The notes beneath the pieces are model-generated. The model was not told the DNA's origin, made no database searches, and was given only the letters and a program-made list of their open reading frames with translations. This document shows, one piece after another, positions 15,759-24,312 of a DNA stretch of 64,000 nt. The stretch's first letter is position 1. The number at the start of each line of letters is the position of its first letter. Both the position numbers and the translations under genes were made by a program. The stretch spans positions 7,298,501-7,362,500 of the forward strand of contig NZ_JACHMZ010000001.1 in the NCBI RefSeq assembly GCF_014205165.1, read 5' to 3'. The DNA is from Micromonospora carbonacea (GTDB taxonomy: Bacteria > Actinomycetota > Actinomycetes > Mycobacteriales > Micromonosporaceae).

Positions 15759-17388
15759 CCGGCCCCGCGGGCGGCCCCGGCGGAACCGGAGCCGGGGCCG
15801 GGGCCGCACGATAGGCGGCGACCGCCCGGGCCGCCAACCGTTCGGCGGCAGCCGAGTCGCCCACTGCGGCGGTCAGCACCGCCGCGCCCGGCAGCAGCCG
15901 CGACGCCACCCGCAGCCCCAGCCACCCGCCGGCCCGCCCGGTCAACGGCCCGGCCAACCGCCAGACCGCCCGCGCCGCCTGCGGCGCCCCCGCCGTCACC
16001 TGCCCCGCCGACGGCCGGTCCGCCGTCGTGGGCCGCACCGCCGTCGTCCGTTCCCTCGTCGTCCGCTCCGCCGCCTCCACCGCGGTCCGGGCGCTTCGCG
16101 CATCCGGATGCACCCGGGTCAGCACCAGCAACTCCACCGCCCGCTCCGGATCGGCCGGATCCCGTCCGTGCGCCGCCGCCAGATGCAGCACCAGGTTGGC
16201 CTGCGCCCACAGCACCGCCGTCAGCTCCACGACCGGGGCGAACAGGCCCGCCAGCGCCGCCACGGCCCCACCGGCCCCGGCCAGCCGGACGAACCGCCGG
16301 GCCGCGAGCCGCGCCAACCCGTCCGGCGTCGCCCCCGGGTAGGCGGCGCGGTGCCACGCGGCCCAGTCGGCCGCGCGCGGCCCGAGCGTCCGCACGGCGG
16401 CGAGGGCCAACAGCTCCGGAGCGAGGTCCGGGTGGTCGAGCACCCACCCGGCCGTCACCCGCAGGCCATCCTCGGGGGTACGCGCCGACGCCGTTCCCGG
16501 CACCCGGCCAACGGCCCCGGCGTCCGCCTCCGGGTCAGGCCCCGGGCGGGTCGACTGCCCGGACACGGGTGCGGCCAGGGGCGGCGGCCCGGCGGTCGGG
16601 GTGACGGCGGCCTGCTCCGCTCGCTTTCCTGCCGGGGCGGCCCGTCGCGGCACACCCGCCTGCGCGGCTGTCCTGCCCGGCGCGGCCCTACCCGGCGTGG
16701 TCGCCTCGGCCGGCGTCGCCTTGGCGGGCGTGGTCGCCTTGCCCGGCGTCGCCTTTCGGGCGGGTGCCTTCCGGGCAGTCCGTGGCCGAGGAGCCGGGCC
16801 GGCGGCGGTGACCTCCGCCTCAGGCCCGTCCGGCGGACGCGTGTCCGGTGTCGACGCCGGACTCTTCGGGATCTCGCCAGCGGCGTCGGCGTCGGCGCTC
16901 GACGGGGGCACCTCGACGTCAGGACCGGCCCCGGACACCGGTGGGGACACGCCGCCCGCAGCGGCCCGTGCGGCCGGCTCGGCCTCCATGGGGCCGGTCG
17001 GCACCGCCCCGGCCTCCGCGTGTGGCTGATCACCTCCCCGGGCGGTGCTGCGGGACGGCTCGGGCGGCTCGGGGAGCTCGGGCGGCTCGGGGGCCGCCGA
17101 GGGGACTGGGGCCGACGGGGTCGAGACCCGCCCCCGCTGTGGCGGTGACGATGCCGGCTGGTCGGCCGCAGGCGGCTGGAAGATCACTCCCGGGGCCGCG
17201 CCTGGTCGGCGTTGGCGAGGCCGCGCGGCTTTCGGGGCTTCCGCGGGTTCCGGGGCCTGGTCCTCACCCGGGGGTGGCGCCGAGGCGGGGACGGCCGGTG
17301 GCATGAAGGTGGCCTTCGGTGAACGGCGGCGTCGCGCACCCTCACCAGGCTCGCGGCGGTTCGGCTCGCTCGGCGACTGCTCCTCCAT
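15745..17388 (-). CDS. Ala/Pro-rich protein with C-terminal EcsC-like domain
   Basis: 547 residues from the ATG at 17388 (MEEQSPSEPNRREP). The first 330 residues are disordered, rich in Pro, Ala, Glu and Arg, with a basic repeat patch of KATP/KATT units around residues 220-250 that resembles nucleic-acid-binding tails. The last 220 residues form a helical domain: HPDLAPELLALAAVRTLGPR, then hydrophobic GAVAALAGLFAPVVELTAVL and LVLHLAAAHGRDPADPERA. This order and the DPADPERAVELL segment are typical of EcsC-family domains, which associate with membranes. The function is unknown. It ends inside the convergent CPBP gene. Confidence 0.68.
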   Translation of the reverse strand: MEEQSPSEPNRREPGEGARRRRSPKATFMPPAVPASAPPPGEDQAPEPAEAPKAARPRQRRPGAAPGVIFQPPAADQPASSPPQRGRVSTPSAPVPSAAPEPPELPEPPEPSRSTARGGDQPHAEAGAVPTGPMEAEPAARAAAGGVSPPVSGAGPDVEVPPSSADADAAGEIPKSPASTPDTRPPDGPEAEVTAAGPAPRPRTARKAPARKATPGKATTPAKATPAEATTPGRAAPGRTAAQAGVPRRAAPAGKRAEQAAVTPTAGPPPLAAPVSGQSTRPGPDPEADAGAVGRVPGTASARTPEDGLRVTAGWVLDHPDLAPELLALAAVRTLGPRAADWAAWHRAAYPGATPDGLARLAARRFVRLAGAGGAVAALAGLFAPVVELTAVLWAQANLVLHLAAAHGRDPADPERAVELLVLTRVHPDARSARTAVEAAERTTRERTTAVRPTTADRPSAGQVTAGAPQAARAVWRLAGPLTGRAGGWLGLRVASRLLPGAAVLTAAVGDSAAAERLAARAVAAYRAAPAPAPVPPGPPAGPVRAS

Positions 17389-17589
17389 GTCGATGGAGCC
17401 TAGCCCCGATCCGGATGCCGCACAGCAGGGAAACGCCTGGGCGGGAGGCCCCCGTCCCGCCCAGCCTCCGAGTTCCTTCGGACCCGGCCAGCCGCGCTGC
17501 GGTGGTCGCCGCGCCCCGCTGCGGTAGTCGCTTTGCCCCGGAAGGGTGCGGGCCTGTATCCTCGGGCGCGGTGGTCTACGGGCCACCTG

Positions 17590-17680
17590 GGAGACTTCGC
17601 CTAGTCTGGTCTATGGCGCCGCACTGCTAATGCGGTTGGGGTCTTAAAGCCCCTCCCGGGTTCGAATCCCGGAGTCTCCG
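17590..17680 (+). tRNA. tRNA-Ser (GCT anticodon)
   Basis: A 91-base cloverleaf: acceptor arms 17590-17596 and 17673-17679 (GGAGACT with AGTCTCC), anticodon loop CTGCTAA giving GCT, long variable arm and T-loop GGTTCGAATCC. CCA is not encoded. Confidence 0.96.
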
Positions 17681-17715
17681 CGCGAAAGCCGGTGTGTAGA
17701 CTGGCCCAGCAGCAA

Positions 17716-17788
17716 GCGCCCGTAGCTCAACGGATAGAGCATCTGACTACGGATCAGAAGGTTAGGGGTTCGAGTCCCTTCGGGCGCA
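17716..17788 (+). tRNA. tRNA-Arg (ACG anticodon), attachment site of an island
   Basis: A 73-base cloverleaf: acceptor arms 17716-17722 and 17781-17787 (GCGCCCG with CGGGCGC), anticodon loop CTACGGA giving ACG. Its 3' half from 17747 is repeated at 29499, with two mismatches up to 17788, which marks it as the insertion site of the neighbouring island. The tRNA itself is intact. Confidence 0.96.
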
Positions 17789-18185
17789 CTTCACGATCAA
17801 GGCCGTGACCAGCGGAAACGCGGGTCGCGGCCTTGATCGCTTTCGCGGGTTGGGACGGAGCTTCCCGGGTTTTGGAATCTGGTGCTCCGATGGTGCTCCG
17901 TTGTCGGTGTGCTGTTCCGGCGGTGGTTCGTGCCGGGCTGTGCTGACCAGTGCGTTTGCGTGTCGGCTAGTCTGGATCATGGTCGGGTGCCTGCGCGTTG
18001 GGGTGCGATCGCCGTCTGCTGTGGTTTGTGTTGTGGATCTTCCCTGCCGAGGTGGATGCCCGGGCGGTTGGTTGCTGTTGACCTGGGGTGGGCGCGGCGA
18101 CGAGCTGGGGTTCGGCACATTGTTCGGGCAATGCATCGCCGGTGACGACCGGAATGTCCACGCATCTGATTGCCGCACATGCGAG
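17747..18185 (+). repeat. Left direct repeat (tRNA 3' end plus about 400 bp)
   Basis: Aligns with 29499-29940. The first 220 bases are nearly identical (mismatches at 17768, 17788 and 17803, then a few more). Similarity falls later but resumes near the end, where GACGCATCTGATT-like sequence occurs in both. The tRNA part is the likely att core. The remainder may be the shared left end of two related elements. Confidence 0.8.
17794..17839 (+). terminator. Hairpin after tRNA-Arg
   Basis: A perfect 12-bp inverted repeat (17794-17805 against 17828-17839, CGATCAAGGCCG) followed by CTTT. It would end the tRNA transcript. The same hairpin, with one G-T pair, recurs in the second repeat copy. Confidence 0.72.
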
Positions 18186-18499
18186 GCAGTCCCGGCTCGA
18201 TCGACGGGAACGAGCGGGCAGCGAGTCGGGTGTAGGTGTCACCATTGCGCTTCTGGTCTGCTCTGTGTCCGGATCGGCGAAGCGCCGGTCGAGGCCGATT
18301 GATCCGGTGCCGCCCGCCCACCGTCAGAACCCCGGGTCGGCGGCGAGGCCTCTCGGTGCTGGCAACTGGCGTCCGTTGCGTTCCGCGACGGCCCATACGT
18401 ACTTTCCAACGTCGTGGCCCTCTTTGATGATGCGGCTCTTGAGCAGGATGCCGTCGGGGTCCAGGACGGCCAGGGGGCCGGGTCGTTCAGCCGCCGCCG
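17840..18499. other. Non-coding left end of the island
   Basis: About 660 bases with no convincing gene. Open frames here are Pro/Arg/Thr-rich shadows without ribosome binding sites. Up to 18185 the sequence is the repeat shared with 29499-29940. Frame fragments around 18330-18480 on the minus strand contain DGILLKSRIIKEGHDVGKY, which looks like decayed coding sequence of unknown origin. Confidence 0.5.
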
Positions 18500-18966
18500 C
18501 AGGTATTGAACAGGCGTGGCTGCGCTCCTTGGTGTACAGGTTCCAGGAGGGCGCTCGGTGCTGGTAGCCGAAGCCGGAGATGTACCCGACGTAGGTGTAG
18601 TACGTGGAGAGGTAGTTCTGCACGCAGGTGCTCAACGCGATGTTGAGCTTGTAGCCGTCTTAGTGGCTGTAGGTGCCTCCGGAGTGGCCGGTCTCGGTGC
18701 CGGCGGTGATGGTGGCGGGGCAGCCGCCGGCGCTTGAAGGTGATGATCCCGTTGGTGGTCGCCTGCCGGGCACCCTCGAATGAGGTGCAGGTCGGGGTTG
18801 TTGCGGTCGCTGCAGTGGCCGCTGAATGTCCAGGAGATCCCGGCGGCACGTAGCGGCGACGTGGCACCGGAGTGGCTGATAACGAAGGCCGGCCCGAGCG
18901 CGGCGCCCACGGCAGCGATCAGGAGGTGAACACGCGGCGGCGTGGGCTCGGGCGGTTGGCGGACAT
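18500..18966 (-). pseudogene. Decayed secreted-protein gene
   Basis: Read piecewise on the minus strand, it gives an ATG at 18966 (MSANRPSPRRRV), a signal peptide (LLIAAVGAALGPAFV), then AAGISWTFSGHCSDRNN, TCTSFEGARQATTNGIITFK, CPATITAGTETGHSGGTYSH and CVQNYLSTYYTYVGY in different frames. This is the sequence of a common actinobacterial secreted protein family, related by context to D-Ala-D-Ala-peptidase-like proteins. Frameshifts lie in the signal peptide, after HCSDRNNP and after ITFK. A TAA stop replaces a codon after TYSH near 18660, and the C-terminus is replaced by unrelated sequence. It cannot make a working protein. Confidence 0.8.
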
Positions 18967-19134
18967 GACTCTCCGGTTGGGGGATAGGAGTCGAGGCACC
19001 CTCAGCGATCTGATTGTCCAGCTGCAAGAACGACGCCGAGTAGATCGTGGCCCGGTATCTCCTGGCAGGCCACCAAGACGTGAAAGGCCAGCACTGACCT
19101 CGACCTCGCCTCGCCTTTAGGCGGTGCCCATGGT

Positions 19135-19794
19135 TCATAGCTCGTCCGCCTCGATCAGCCCATCCTGAATGGCTCGCGCTACGAGAGCTGCCTTGGTCGA
19201 AGCCGGCCTGCCAACGTTCGCATACTTGATCCGCACTCGATCGAGATAGGTGTTCACCGTGCGAACCGTGATGCCGATGCGTTCGGCAACCATTTGCTTT
19301 GACTCGCTCTGGAACCACTCGGCCAGTACCTCCTGCTCGCGCGAGGAAAGACGCGGCTGATCTGATCGAGCATTCGCCGCAATTGCTCCGGCCAGAGCAG
19401 GCGGCATGTACGGGCGATGTTCGGCCGCCGCGATCGTCGCTGCAACCAGATGCTCCTTGCCCTCCGTCTTGGTAAGGAATGTGGCCGCGCCCAGATCGAG
19501 ACAGTTAAGAGCGACCTGCTCGTCCTCCAACATGGTGTAGACGATCACACGCCGGCCAGCGTTCACCAAGCGCCGTAGGTCGCCGTAGGCCAGCGAGCGC
19601 TCGGTCGACAACCGTAGATCCAGCACCACGACCTGTGCCGAGTCGCCCGGCGGAACCCAGGCTGCCTTGATCGTGGAACCAGTGGCTACCACCTGGATCG
19701 GCGGATCCGCAGCGGCGAGCCACGCCTCCACTCCAGCGAGGATCGCAGGATGATCATCTATCACCACTGCGGTTATCGGCTTCTCGGTTCCCAC
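19135..19794 (-). CDS. LuxR-family response regulator
   Basis: 219 residues from the GTG at 19794, with GGAGG four bases upstream; a longer frame lies inside the preceding sensor gene. The receiver domain has the acidic pair in VVIDDHPAIL, the phospho-acceptor Asp in VVVLDLRL, the Thr in VIVYTMLED and the Lys in FLTKTEG. A LuxR/NarL helix-turn-helix follows (LSSREQEVLAEWF and GITVRTVNTYLDRVRIKYAN). The start overlaps the second sensor gene by 22 bases, so the two are translationally coupled. It is the output of the sensor pair upstream and, being inside the island downstream of the lasso genes, may control them. Confidence 0.93.
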   Translation of the reverse strand: MGTEKPITAVVIDDHPAILAGVEAWLAAADPPIQVVATGSTIKAAWVPPGDSAQVVVLDLRLSTERSLAYGDLRRLVNAGRRVIVYTMLEDEQVALNCLDLGAATFLTKTEGKEHLVAATIAAAEHRPYMPPALAGAIAANARSDQPRLSSREQEVLAEWFQSESKQMVAERIGITVRTVNTYLDRVRIKYANVGRPASTKAALVARAIQDGLIEADEL

Positions 19795-20876
19795 ACGGCC
19801 TCCATCCACAGCGAGTTGCCACTCGCCACCCGGTCGACCCGGACGTGCTGTAGCCACTGATTCGGTGCCGGCACCTCCACCACGTCACTGACGACGCTCA
19901 CCCGTACCTGATCGGGTCGGCGCATCAGGGTCACCCGAGCAACGGATGTGGCGGCGATTAGAACCTCGGTGATGGGCTCGAGCAACTCCCGGCGCACCTC
20001 CGCCGCAAGCTGGCACGGTTCGCCACGGATAGCCAGCTGGACGACGACGCCATGCCGCTCGGCAACGTCGATGGCAGCTTGTAGGCCGTGAAGCAGACGG
20101 TCCGGGGTGTTGTCGTTCTCAGCGAACAGGCGCCGCATCCGCGCCGCTTCGATGGCGCATCTGCGTCGGGTGCCCGCGGCAGCCGGGTCAAGTGTGCCGG
20201 ACGCCAGAGCAGCCAGAAGCGGTGCCGTCGTCTCCAGCAACTGCGCGTATCGCCGTTCCCGGTCTCGGTGCAGGAGCGCGGCGGCCATCTCTGCGGTACG
20301 GATCGACTCGGCGGCTCGGAAAGACTCGGTCGCGGACCGTGCCACGCGTCGGATAACCAGCGCGGCCAGTCCCAGACCGAGCTGGAGGCCGACTACCGAC
20401 ACTCCTTGGATCACCGATGACGCTAGGTCCACGACTGGTGCGCCGACCATCACCACCACGCTCATCGTCATGGCCACGTGGGTGGCGAGGAAGGCCGTGA
20501 TGGCGACCATCGGTAGATCGAAAAGCAGGAACAGCCCGTACCAACCGACTAGGCCGAAGTACCAGTGATCGACCCGCACAACTGGCTCGGGTGGCAAGGC
20601 TATACAGGTAAGCGCCGATGCCAGCAGCAAGGTCGCCACGCCCAACCACCTTGCCGACGGCGGATAGTACCGCCGACGCATCACGAAGAAGGCACCGCCG
20701 ACGCCCACCAGGGCCATGAGGACGAACGCTACGCTCTCAAGCCACGCCCCATCCGCTTGCCTCATCCGCCGGATGGCCGGCGCGAGACTCAGTCCGAACT
20801 GCACCACGACAGCGACGATCAGCAGCGCGATTCTCAGTCCGTTAAGCAGTCGTCGTTCGGTCAGCGTGATCGACAT
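19773..20876 (-). CDS. Membrane sensor protein, degenerate histidine kinase
   Basis: 367 residues with about six hydrophobic segments in the first 200 residues. A helical segment with RTAEMAAALLHRDRERRYAQ follows, in the place of the dimerisation domain. The C-terminal region corresponds to an HATPase fold (LEPITEVLIAATSVARVTLM, VRVSVVSDVVEV), but the G1 and G2 boxes for ATP are not recognisable. It probably does not phosphorylate by itself and may form a heterodimer with the intact kinase 7 bases upstream, or act as a pseudokinase that modulates it. It overlaps the response regulator gene. Confidence 0.75.
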   Translation of the reverse strand: MSITLTERRLLNGLRIALLIVAVVVQFGLSLAPAIRRMRQADGAWLESVAFVLMALVGVGGAFFVMRRRYYPPSARWLGVATLLLASALTCIALPPEPVVRVDHWYFGLVGWYGLFLLFDLPMVAITAFLATHVAMTMSVVVMVGAPVVDLASSVIQGVSVVGLQLGLGLAALVIRRVARSATESFRAAESIRTAEMAAALLHRDRERRYAQLLETTAPLLAALASGTLDPAAAGTRRRCAIEAARMRRLFAENDNTPDRLLHGLQAAIDVAERHGVVVQLAIRGEPCQLAAEVRRELLEPITEVLIAATSVARVTLMRRPDQVRVSVVSDVVEVPAPNQWLQHVRVDRVASGNSLWMEAVWEPRSR

Positions 20877-20883
20877 GCTGGTC

Positions 20884-22047
20884 TCACCCTTCGCTGCCTG
20901 GCCAGATCCATCGCACCGTCGTGCCCGCTCCGGGCCGGGACACCACCTGGGCGATCCCGTGCGCGGCGCTCATCCGAGCCACGATGGAGCCAGAGATGCC
21001 TCGCCGGTGTGTGGGCACGTCCGCTGGATTGAATCCGCAGCCCAGATCGCGCAACTCGACCAGCACCCTGCCGTCGTGATCCCGGCCCGCGCACAGACAC
21101 ACGTCGGTGTCCCCCGCGTGCTGCCGTACGTTATTCAGAGCTTCCTGCGCGCCCAGAAAGATCGCGAACGCCGGCTTCGCCGGTATCGTCAGCGGCCCTC
21201 GGATGCCCAGGCGGATCGGCACTCCGGGATACTCGCTCAGAGTTTTGAGCAGCGAGGACAGATCCACATCGCGTGCTACCGTGCCGGGCACCGAGCCGAG
21301 CACTTCCAGGTCGTGCCGGGCCCGATCCGGCAACCACCCGTCGCTGTCGAGGGTCCCCGAGGAGACCATCAGCAGGGTGGTGCTGGCGGTGTCGTGCAGC
21401 ATGGCGAGATCCTCAAGCTCGGCGGCCCGCCGCGCCGCGGCGATGGCGGCCTCCCGCCGTCGATGAGCGGCTCTTTCAGCAATGCGATCAGCGGCGCGGG
21501 CACCAGCTCGGACCAGCGCGAGGCTCATCCAGGCGAGAAACGACTGCACGGCGAAGCCGAGGCAATGGCTGGCAACACCCTCATCAGGCCCGCTGAGGAG
21601 ATTGCCAAGCGCGTAACTACCGATGCTCAGGACGGCCACGATGAATCCGCCAGCCGGCCAGTGGACCCACTCGAAGTGACAGGTCACCGTAGTGATCGAG
21701 ACGACCACGAATGTCCAACTGCCGACCGTCTGTGGCCCTAGATGCACCTGACTGAGGGTGACCGAGAGTAGCATCAGCCCTTCGGCCGCTATGAACCAAT
21801 CCGCCGGTAGCCGACGAAATCGCCAGTATGTCTGAAAGACACACCAGGCAGTGGCGTACCCGACCAGGCAGGCGGTCGCGAGCGCGCCGTCAGTGCCAAC
21901 CGCGACGACGCCGAACGCACCGGATAGCACGACAACCGCGTTACGCACCCATAATGCGTACCAGCTAACCGACCGAGCAAGTTCGCTTTCACTCGGCCCA
22001 ATCGGTCTCGGTGCCTCGGGCGAATATCTCGGCACATCGGTTATCAC
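20884..22047 (-). CDS. Membrane sensor histidine kinase (NarL/LuxR-partner type)
   Basis: 387 residues, GTG start at 22047. Five or six membrane segments occupy residues about 30-190. LAMLHDTASTTLLM has the HisKA_3-like phospho-acceptor His. The HATPase domain keeps N-box GAQEALNNVRQHAG, G1 ELRDLGCGFNP and a glycine-rich end (ISGSIVARMSAAHGIAQVV, SRPGAGTTVRW). It should phosphorylate the LuxR-type regulator at 19135. No extracellular sensory domain is visible, so the signal is probably sensed in or at the membrane, as in peptide- or lipid-stress sensors. It starts 186 bases downstream of the exporter stop. Confidence 0.9.
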   Translation of the reverse strand: MITDVPRYSPEAPRPIGPSESELARSVSWYALWVRNAVVVLSGAFGVVAVGTDGALATACLVGYATAWCVFQTYWRFRRLPADWFIAAEGLMLLSVTLSQVHLGPQTVGSWTFVVVSITTVTCHFEWVHWPAGGFIVAVLSIGSYALGNLLSGPDEGVASHCLGFAVQSFLAWMSLALVRAGARAADRIAERAAHRRREAAIAAARRAAELEDLAMLHDTASTTLLMVSSGTLDSDGWLPDRARHDLEVLGSVPGTVARDVDLSSLLKTLSEYPGVPIRLGIRGPLTIPAKPAFAIFLGAQEALNNVRQHAGDTDVCLCAGRDHDGRVLVELRDLGCGFNPADVPTHRRGISGSIVARMSAAHGIAQVVSRPGAGTTVRWIWPGSEG

Positions 22048-22233
22048 CTTTACGCCTCACCGCCTCTGGTGCGCTTGAAACTATTCCGCCGTGGCGCCCG
22101 ACCACGGCGAGAATTCCCTTCCCTGACGATAGGCGGTCCTCGTGAACGGCTCAACCAGCAGCACGGTCAAGGCAGGGATGAAGACCGATCTGGGTCGATT
22201 CAGCAGGGTAAGCCCGAAAAGCTGTGGGTCGTT

Positions 22234-24018
22234 CTAACGTGTGGTGGGAGAAGATGCTGCATCCGTCAGCAACTGAGTCGTCGCCAACTCGCGGTAGAGC
22301 GCGTCGCTCCGCAGCAGCGACTCGTGGGTGCCCGCCGCGCGAATGATGCCGTCCTCGAGCACCATGATCTGTTCTGCCGAGGCGACGGTTGACAGACGGT
22401 GGGCAATCAGCAGCACCGTACATCTCGCCGAAACGGTCTCCAGCACCTCACGCAGGGCCAGCTCGTTTCGGGCGTCCAAGTGCGCGGTTGCCTCGTCGAG
22501 CAACAGCACCCTTGGCTTGCGGAGCAGTGCGCGGGCGATCGCGACCCGTTGCCGCTCCCCGCCGGAGAGCGCGACTCCGTGCGCTCCGACAGGGGTCTCC
22601 AGCCCGAATTCGAGCTGGTCAACGAGGTCATTGAGTCGAGCGTCCCGTAGCACCGCAGCGATTTCATCCGGACTTGCCGTGGGATCGCCGTAGGTAAGAT
22701 TCTCGCCAATCGTGCCATCCATCATGGGGGCGTCCTGCTCGACATAGGCGATCAGATGGCGTACCTCGGCTCGGGTGAGCTCAGCGATATCCCGGCCGTC
22801 CAGGCGGATGCGACCGCGATCCGGCTCATAGAATCGTTCCAGAAGCGCGAACAGAGTGGTCTTGCCGGCCCCGGAGAGCCCGACAAGCGCGGTCTGACCT
22901 CCGGCGGGAACGTTGATCGAGACGCCACGCAACGCCGGCCTGCGAGTGGGGTAGGCGAACTCAAGATCTTGGATCTCTATCTGGGGTGGCCCCGGAACAG
23001 CGAGCGTTGACATGGGCGAGTCCACGTCCTCCTCGACGGCCATCGACTCGACCTCGCCGATCCGGACGGCTGCCCCCAGCCCTTGCTGCAACAGGCTCAG
23101 CGAGCCAGTAAGGGCGGAGATCGGGCTGGAGAGATAGAAGACATATAGCAGGAAGGCGATCAGGGCGGACAGCGTGAGCCCCCCAGTGGTGACCAGAAAG
23201 CCACCGAGTCCGAGGACCACCAGGATTGCCGTCTGCACGCTGATCGCCGAGAGCACGCTGACCATTGCGCGGTGTCGGGCACCGGTCAGGCCGGCCTGAT
23301 AGGCGCGTTCTATCGCGGTGCCGACGGCGGCGGTCTCCCGGCGCTCGCCACCGTAAGCCTTGACCGTACGGATGGCGCCGAGTGTTCGATCCAGCACGGA
23401 ACCAACCTCACCAACTGCCGCTTGGGCGCGGGTGACGGCCCGACGGATCCGGGGCAGTACGAACAGCAGCGTAAGCGCCAGCACGACTAGCACGCCGAGC
23501 GTCGCGGCGAACAGGCCGACGTGGATGGTGGCCATCAGTGCGAACGCGCCAACCAGCGTCAGCAGCCCGTTGACCAGCGCGATCAGACCACCGGTGGCCG
23601 CGCTCTGCAGCAGCGTGCTGTCGGAGGTCGCCCGCGAGATCAGATCACCTGGAGAACGCTGATCGAGTTCGGCCAACCGCAGCCGGATGAGGCGGTGAGC
23701 CAGTCGCCGACGCACCTGTCGGACCACGCGTTCGGCGATCCGCTGCTGCAACCAGGCGTTGAAGCCGTTGATGACCACGGCCCCGAGCAGGAGGGCGGCA
23801 AGCAGGAGCATCGCTCCGGCCATGCGGTCACCGCCTGCCAGCGCGTCGAGCGCCCATCGTGCCACCAGGGGTTGCATGAGCCCGGCTGCGCTGGCGAGTA
23901 GGGTCAACAGCAGCGCAAGCGCCAGAGCACCTCTGTGCGGCCAGGCAAGCTTTAGCAGAGTCTGCAGGGATTCGCGCCCGGAGCGGATCCCGTAGGGTAG
24001 CCGGCCAGTAACGCCCAT
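22234..24018 (-). CDS. ABC transporter, fused permease-ATPase; lasso-peptide exporter (D)
   Basis: 594 residues from the ATG at 24018 (MGVTGRLPYGI) with GAGAGG upstream. Six membrane helices occupy about residues 30-310 (ABC exporter fold). The ATPase part has Walker A GLSGAGKTT near residue 382, signature LSGGERQRVAIARALL, Walker B VLLLDEATAHLD and switch IAHRLS. Length and order match D proteins that pump out mature lasso peptides and often give self-immunity. There is no peptidase domain, as expected because the leader is cut by the separate B2 protease. A stable hairpin separates it from the precursor gene. Confidence 0.93.
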   Translation of the reverse strand: MGVTGRLPYGIRSGRESLQTLLKLAWPHRGALALALLLTLLASAAGLMQPLVARWALDALAGGDRMAGAMLLLAALLLGAVVINGFNAWLQQRIAERVVRQVRRRLAHRLIRLRLAELDQRSPGDLISRATSDSTLLQSAATGGLIALVNGLLTLVGAFALMATIHVGLFAATLGVLVVLALTLLFVLPRIRRAVTRAQAAVGEVGSVLDRTLGAIRTVKAYGGERRETAAVGTAIERAYQAGLTGARHRAMVSVLSAISVQTAILVVLGLGGFLVTTGGLTLSALIAFLLYVFYLSSPISALTGSLSLLQQGLGAAVRIGEVESMAVEEDVDSPMSTLAVPGPPQIEIQDLEFAYPTRRPALRGVSINVPAGGQTALVGLSGAGKTTLFALLERFYEPDRGRIRLDGRDIAELTRAEVRHLIAYVEQDAPMMDGTIGENLTYGDPTASPDEIAAVLRDARLNDLVDQLEFGLETPVGAHGVALSGGERQRVAIARALLRKPRVLLLDEATAHLDARNELALREVLETVSARCTVLLIAHRLSTVASAEQIMVLEDGIIRAAGTHESLLRSDALYRELATTQLLTDAASSPTTR

Positions 24019-24062
24019 CGGAGCCCTCTCCCGCGCTCGCGCTTGTTGGTGAATCGCCGCAC

Positions 24063-24090
24063 CGTGGCCGGCACCGAAGTGCCGGCCACG
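24063..24090 (-). promoter_or_regulatory. UUCG-tetraloop hairpin after the precursor gene
   Basis: A perfect 12-bp stem with a 4-base loop. Read on the transcribed minus strand, the loop is TTCG closed by C-G, the exceptionally stable C(UUCG)G tetraloop. It lies 26 bases after the precursor stop and 44 before the exporter start, with no T-run. It probably protects the 3' end of precursor mRNA or partially terminates transcription, giving more precursor than exporter. Confidence 0.78.
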
Positions 24091-24116
24091 ACTTGGCCTG
24101 GCTCCGGATCCCTGCG

Positions 24117-24236
24117 TCAGGACCAGGTGTCGAAGAACCAGACGATCTCGTCCTGGTTGCGAACGCCATAGGCGCCCGTCTCCTCGGCGAACACACCCAA
24201 CGGGGTGAGGGTGGGGGCCTGGTAGGTCTCCTTCAT
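24117..24236 (-). CDS. Lasso-peptide precursor (A)
   Basis: 39 residues, ATG at 24236 with an excellent ribosome binding site, GGAAGGAGGTGA, six bases upstream. The leader (residues 1-21) has the Y-x2-P-x-L-x3-G motif (YQAPTLTPLG) bound by RRE/B1 proteins, then FAEETG with Thr at position -2, which the protease needs. The core is predicted as AYGVRNQDEIVWFFDTWS: Ala1 would join to Asp8 (8-residue ring), or less likely Glu9. Bulky Trp12, Phe13 and Phe14 could be the steric plugs. The leader closely resembles that of citrulassins, but the core is different and I do not recognise it. The position after B2 is unusual, since A normally comes first. Confidence 0.93.
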   Translation of the reverse strand: MKETYQAPTLTPLGVFAEETGAYGVRNQDEIVWFFDTWS

Positions 24237-24312
24237 CAGAATCACCTCCTTCCAGTGGTTGCGTGCTCCTCCGCACCCGTAGTTCGGGTGGGGCTCGGTG
24301 GCTCGGTGGAAT

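Noticed and set aside
17762..18178. Minus-strand frame of 138 residues after tRNA-Arg, repeated at 29514-30179
   Set aside because: Composition is Pro/Thr/Arg-rich, there is no ribosome binding site, and it reads into the tRNA. The repetition reflects the DNA repeat, not a protein.
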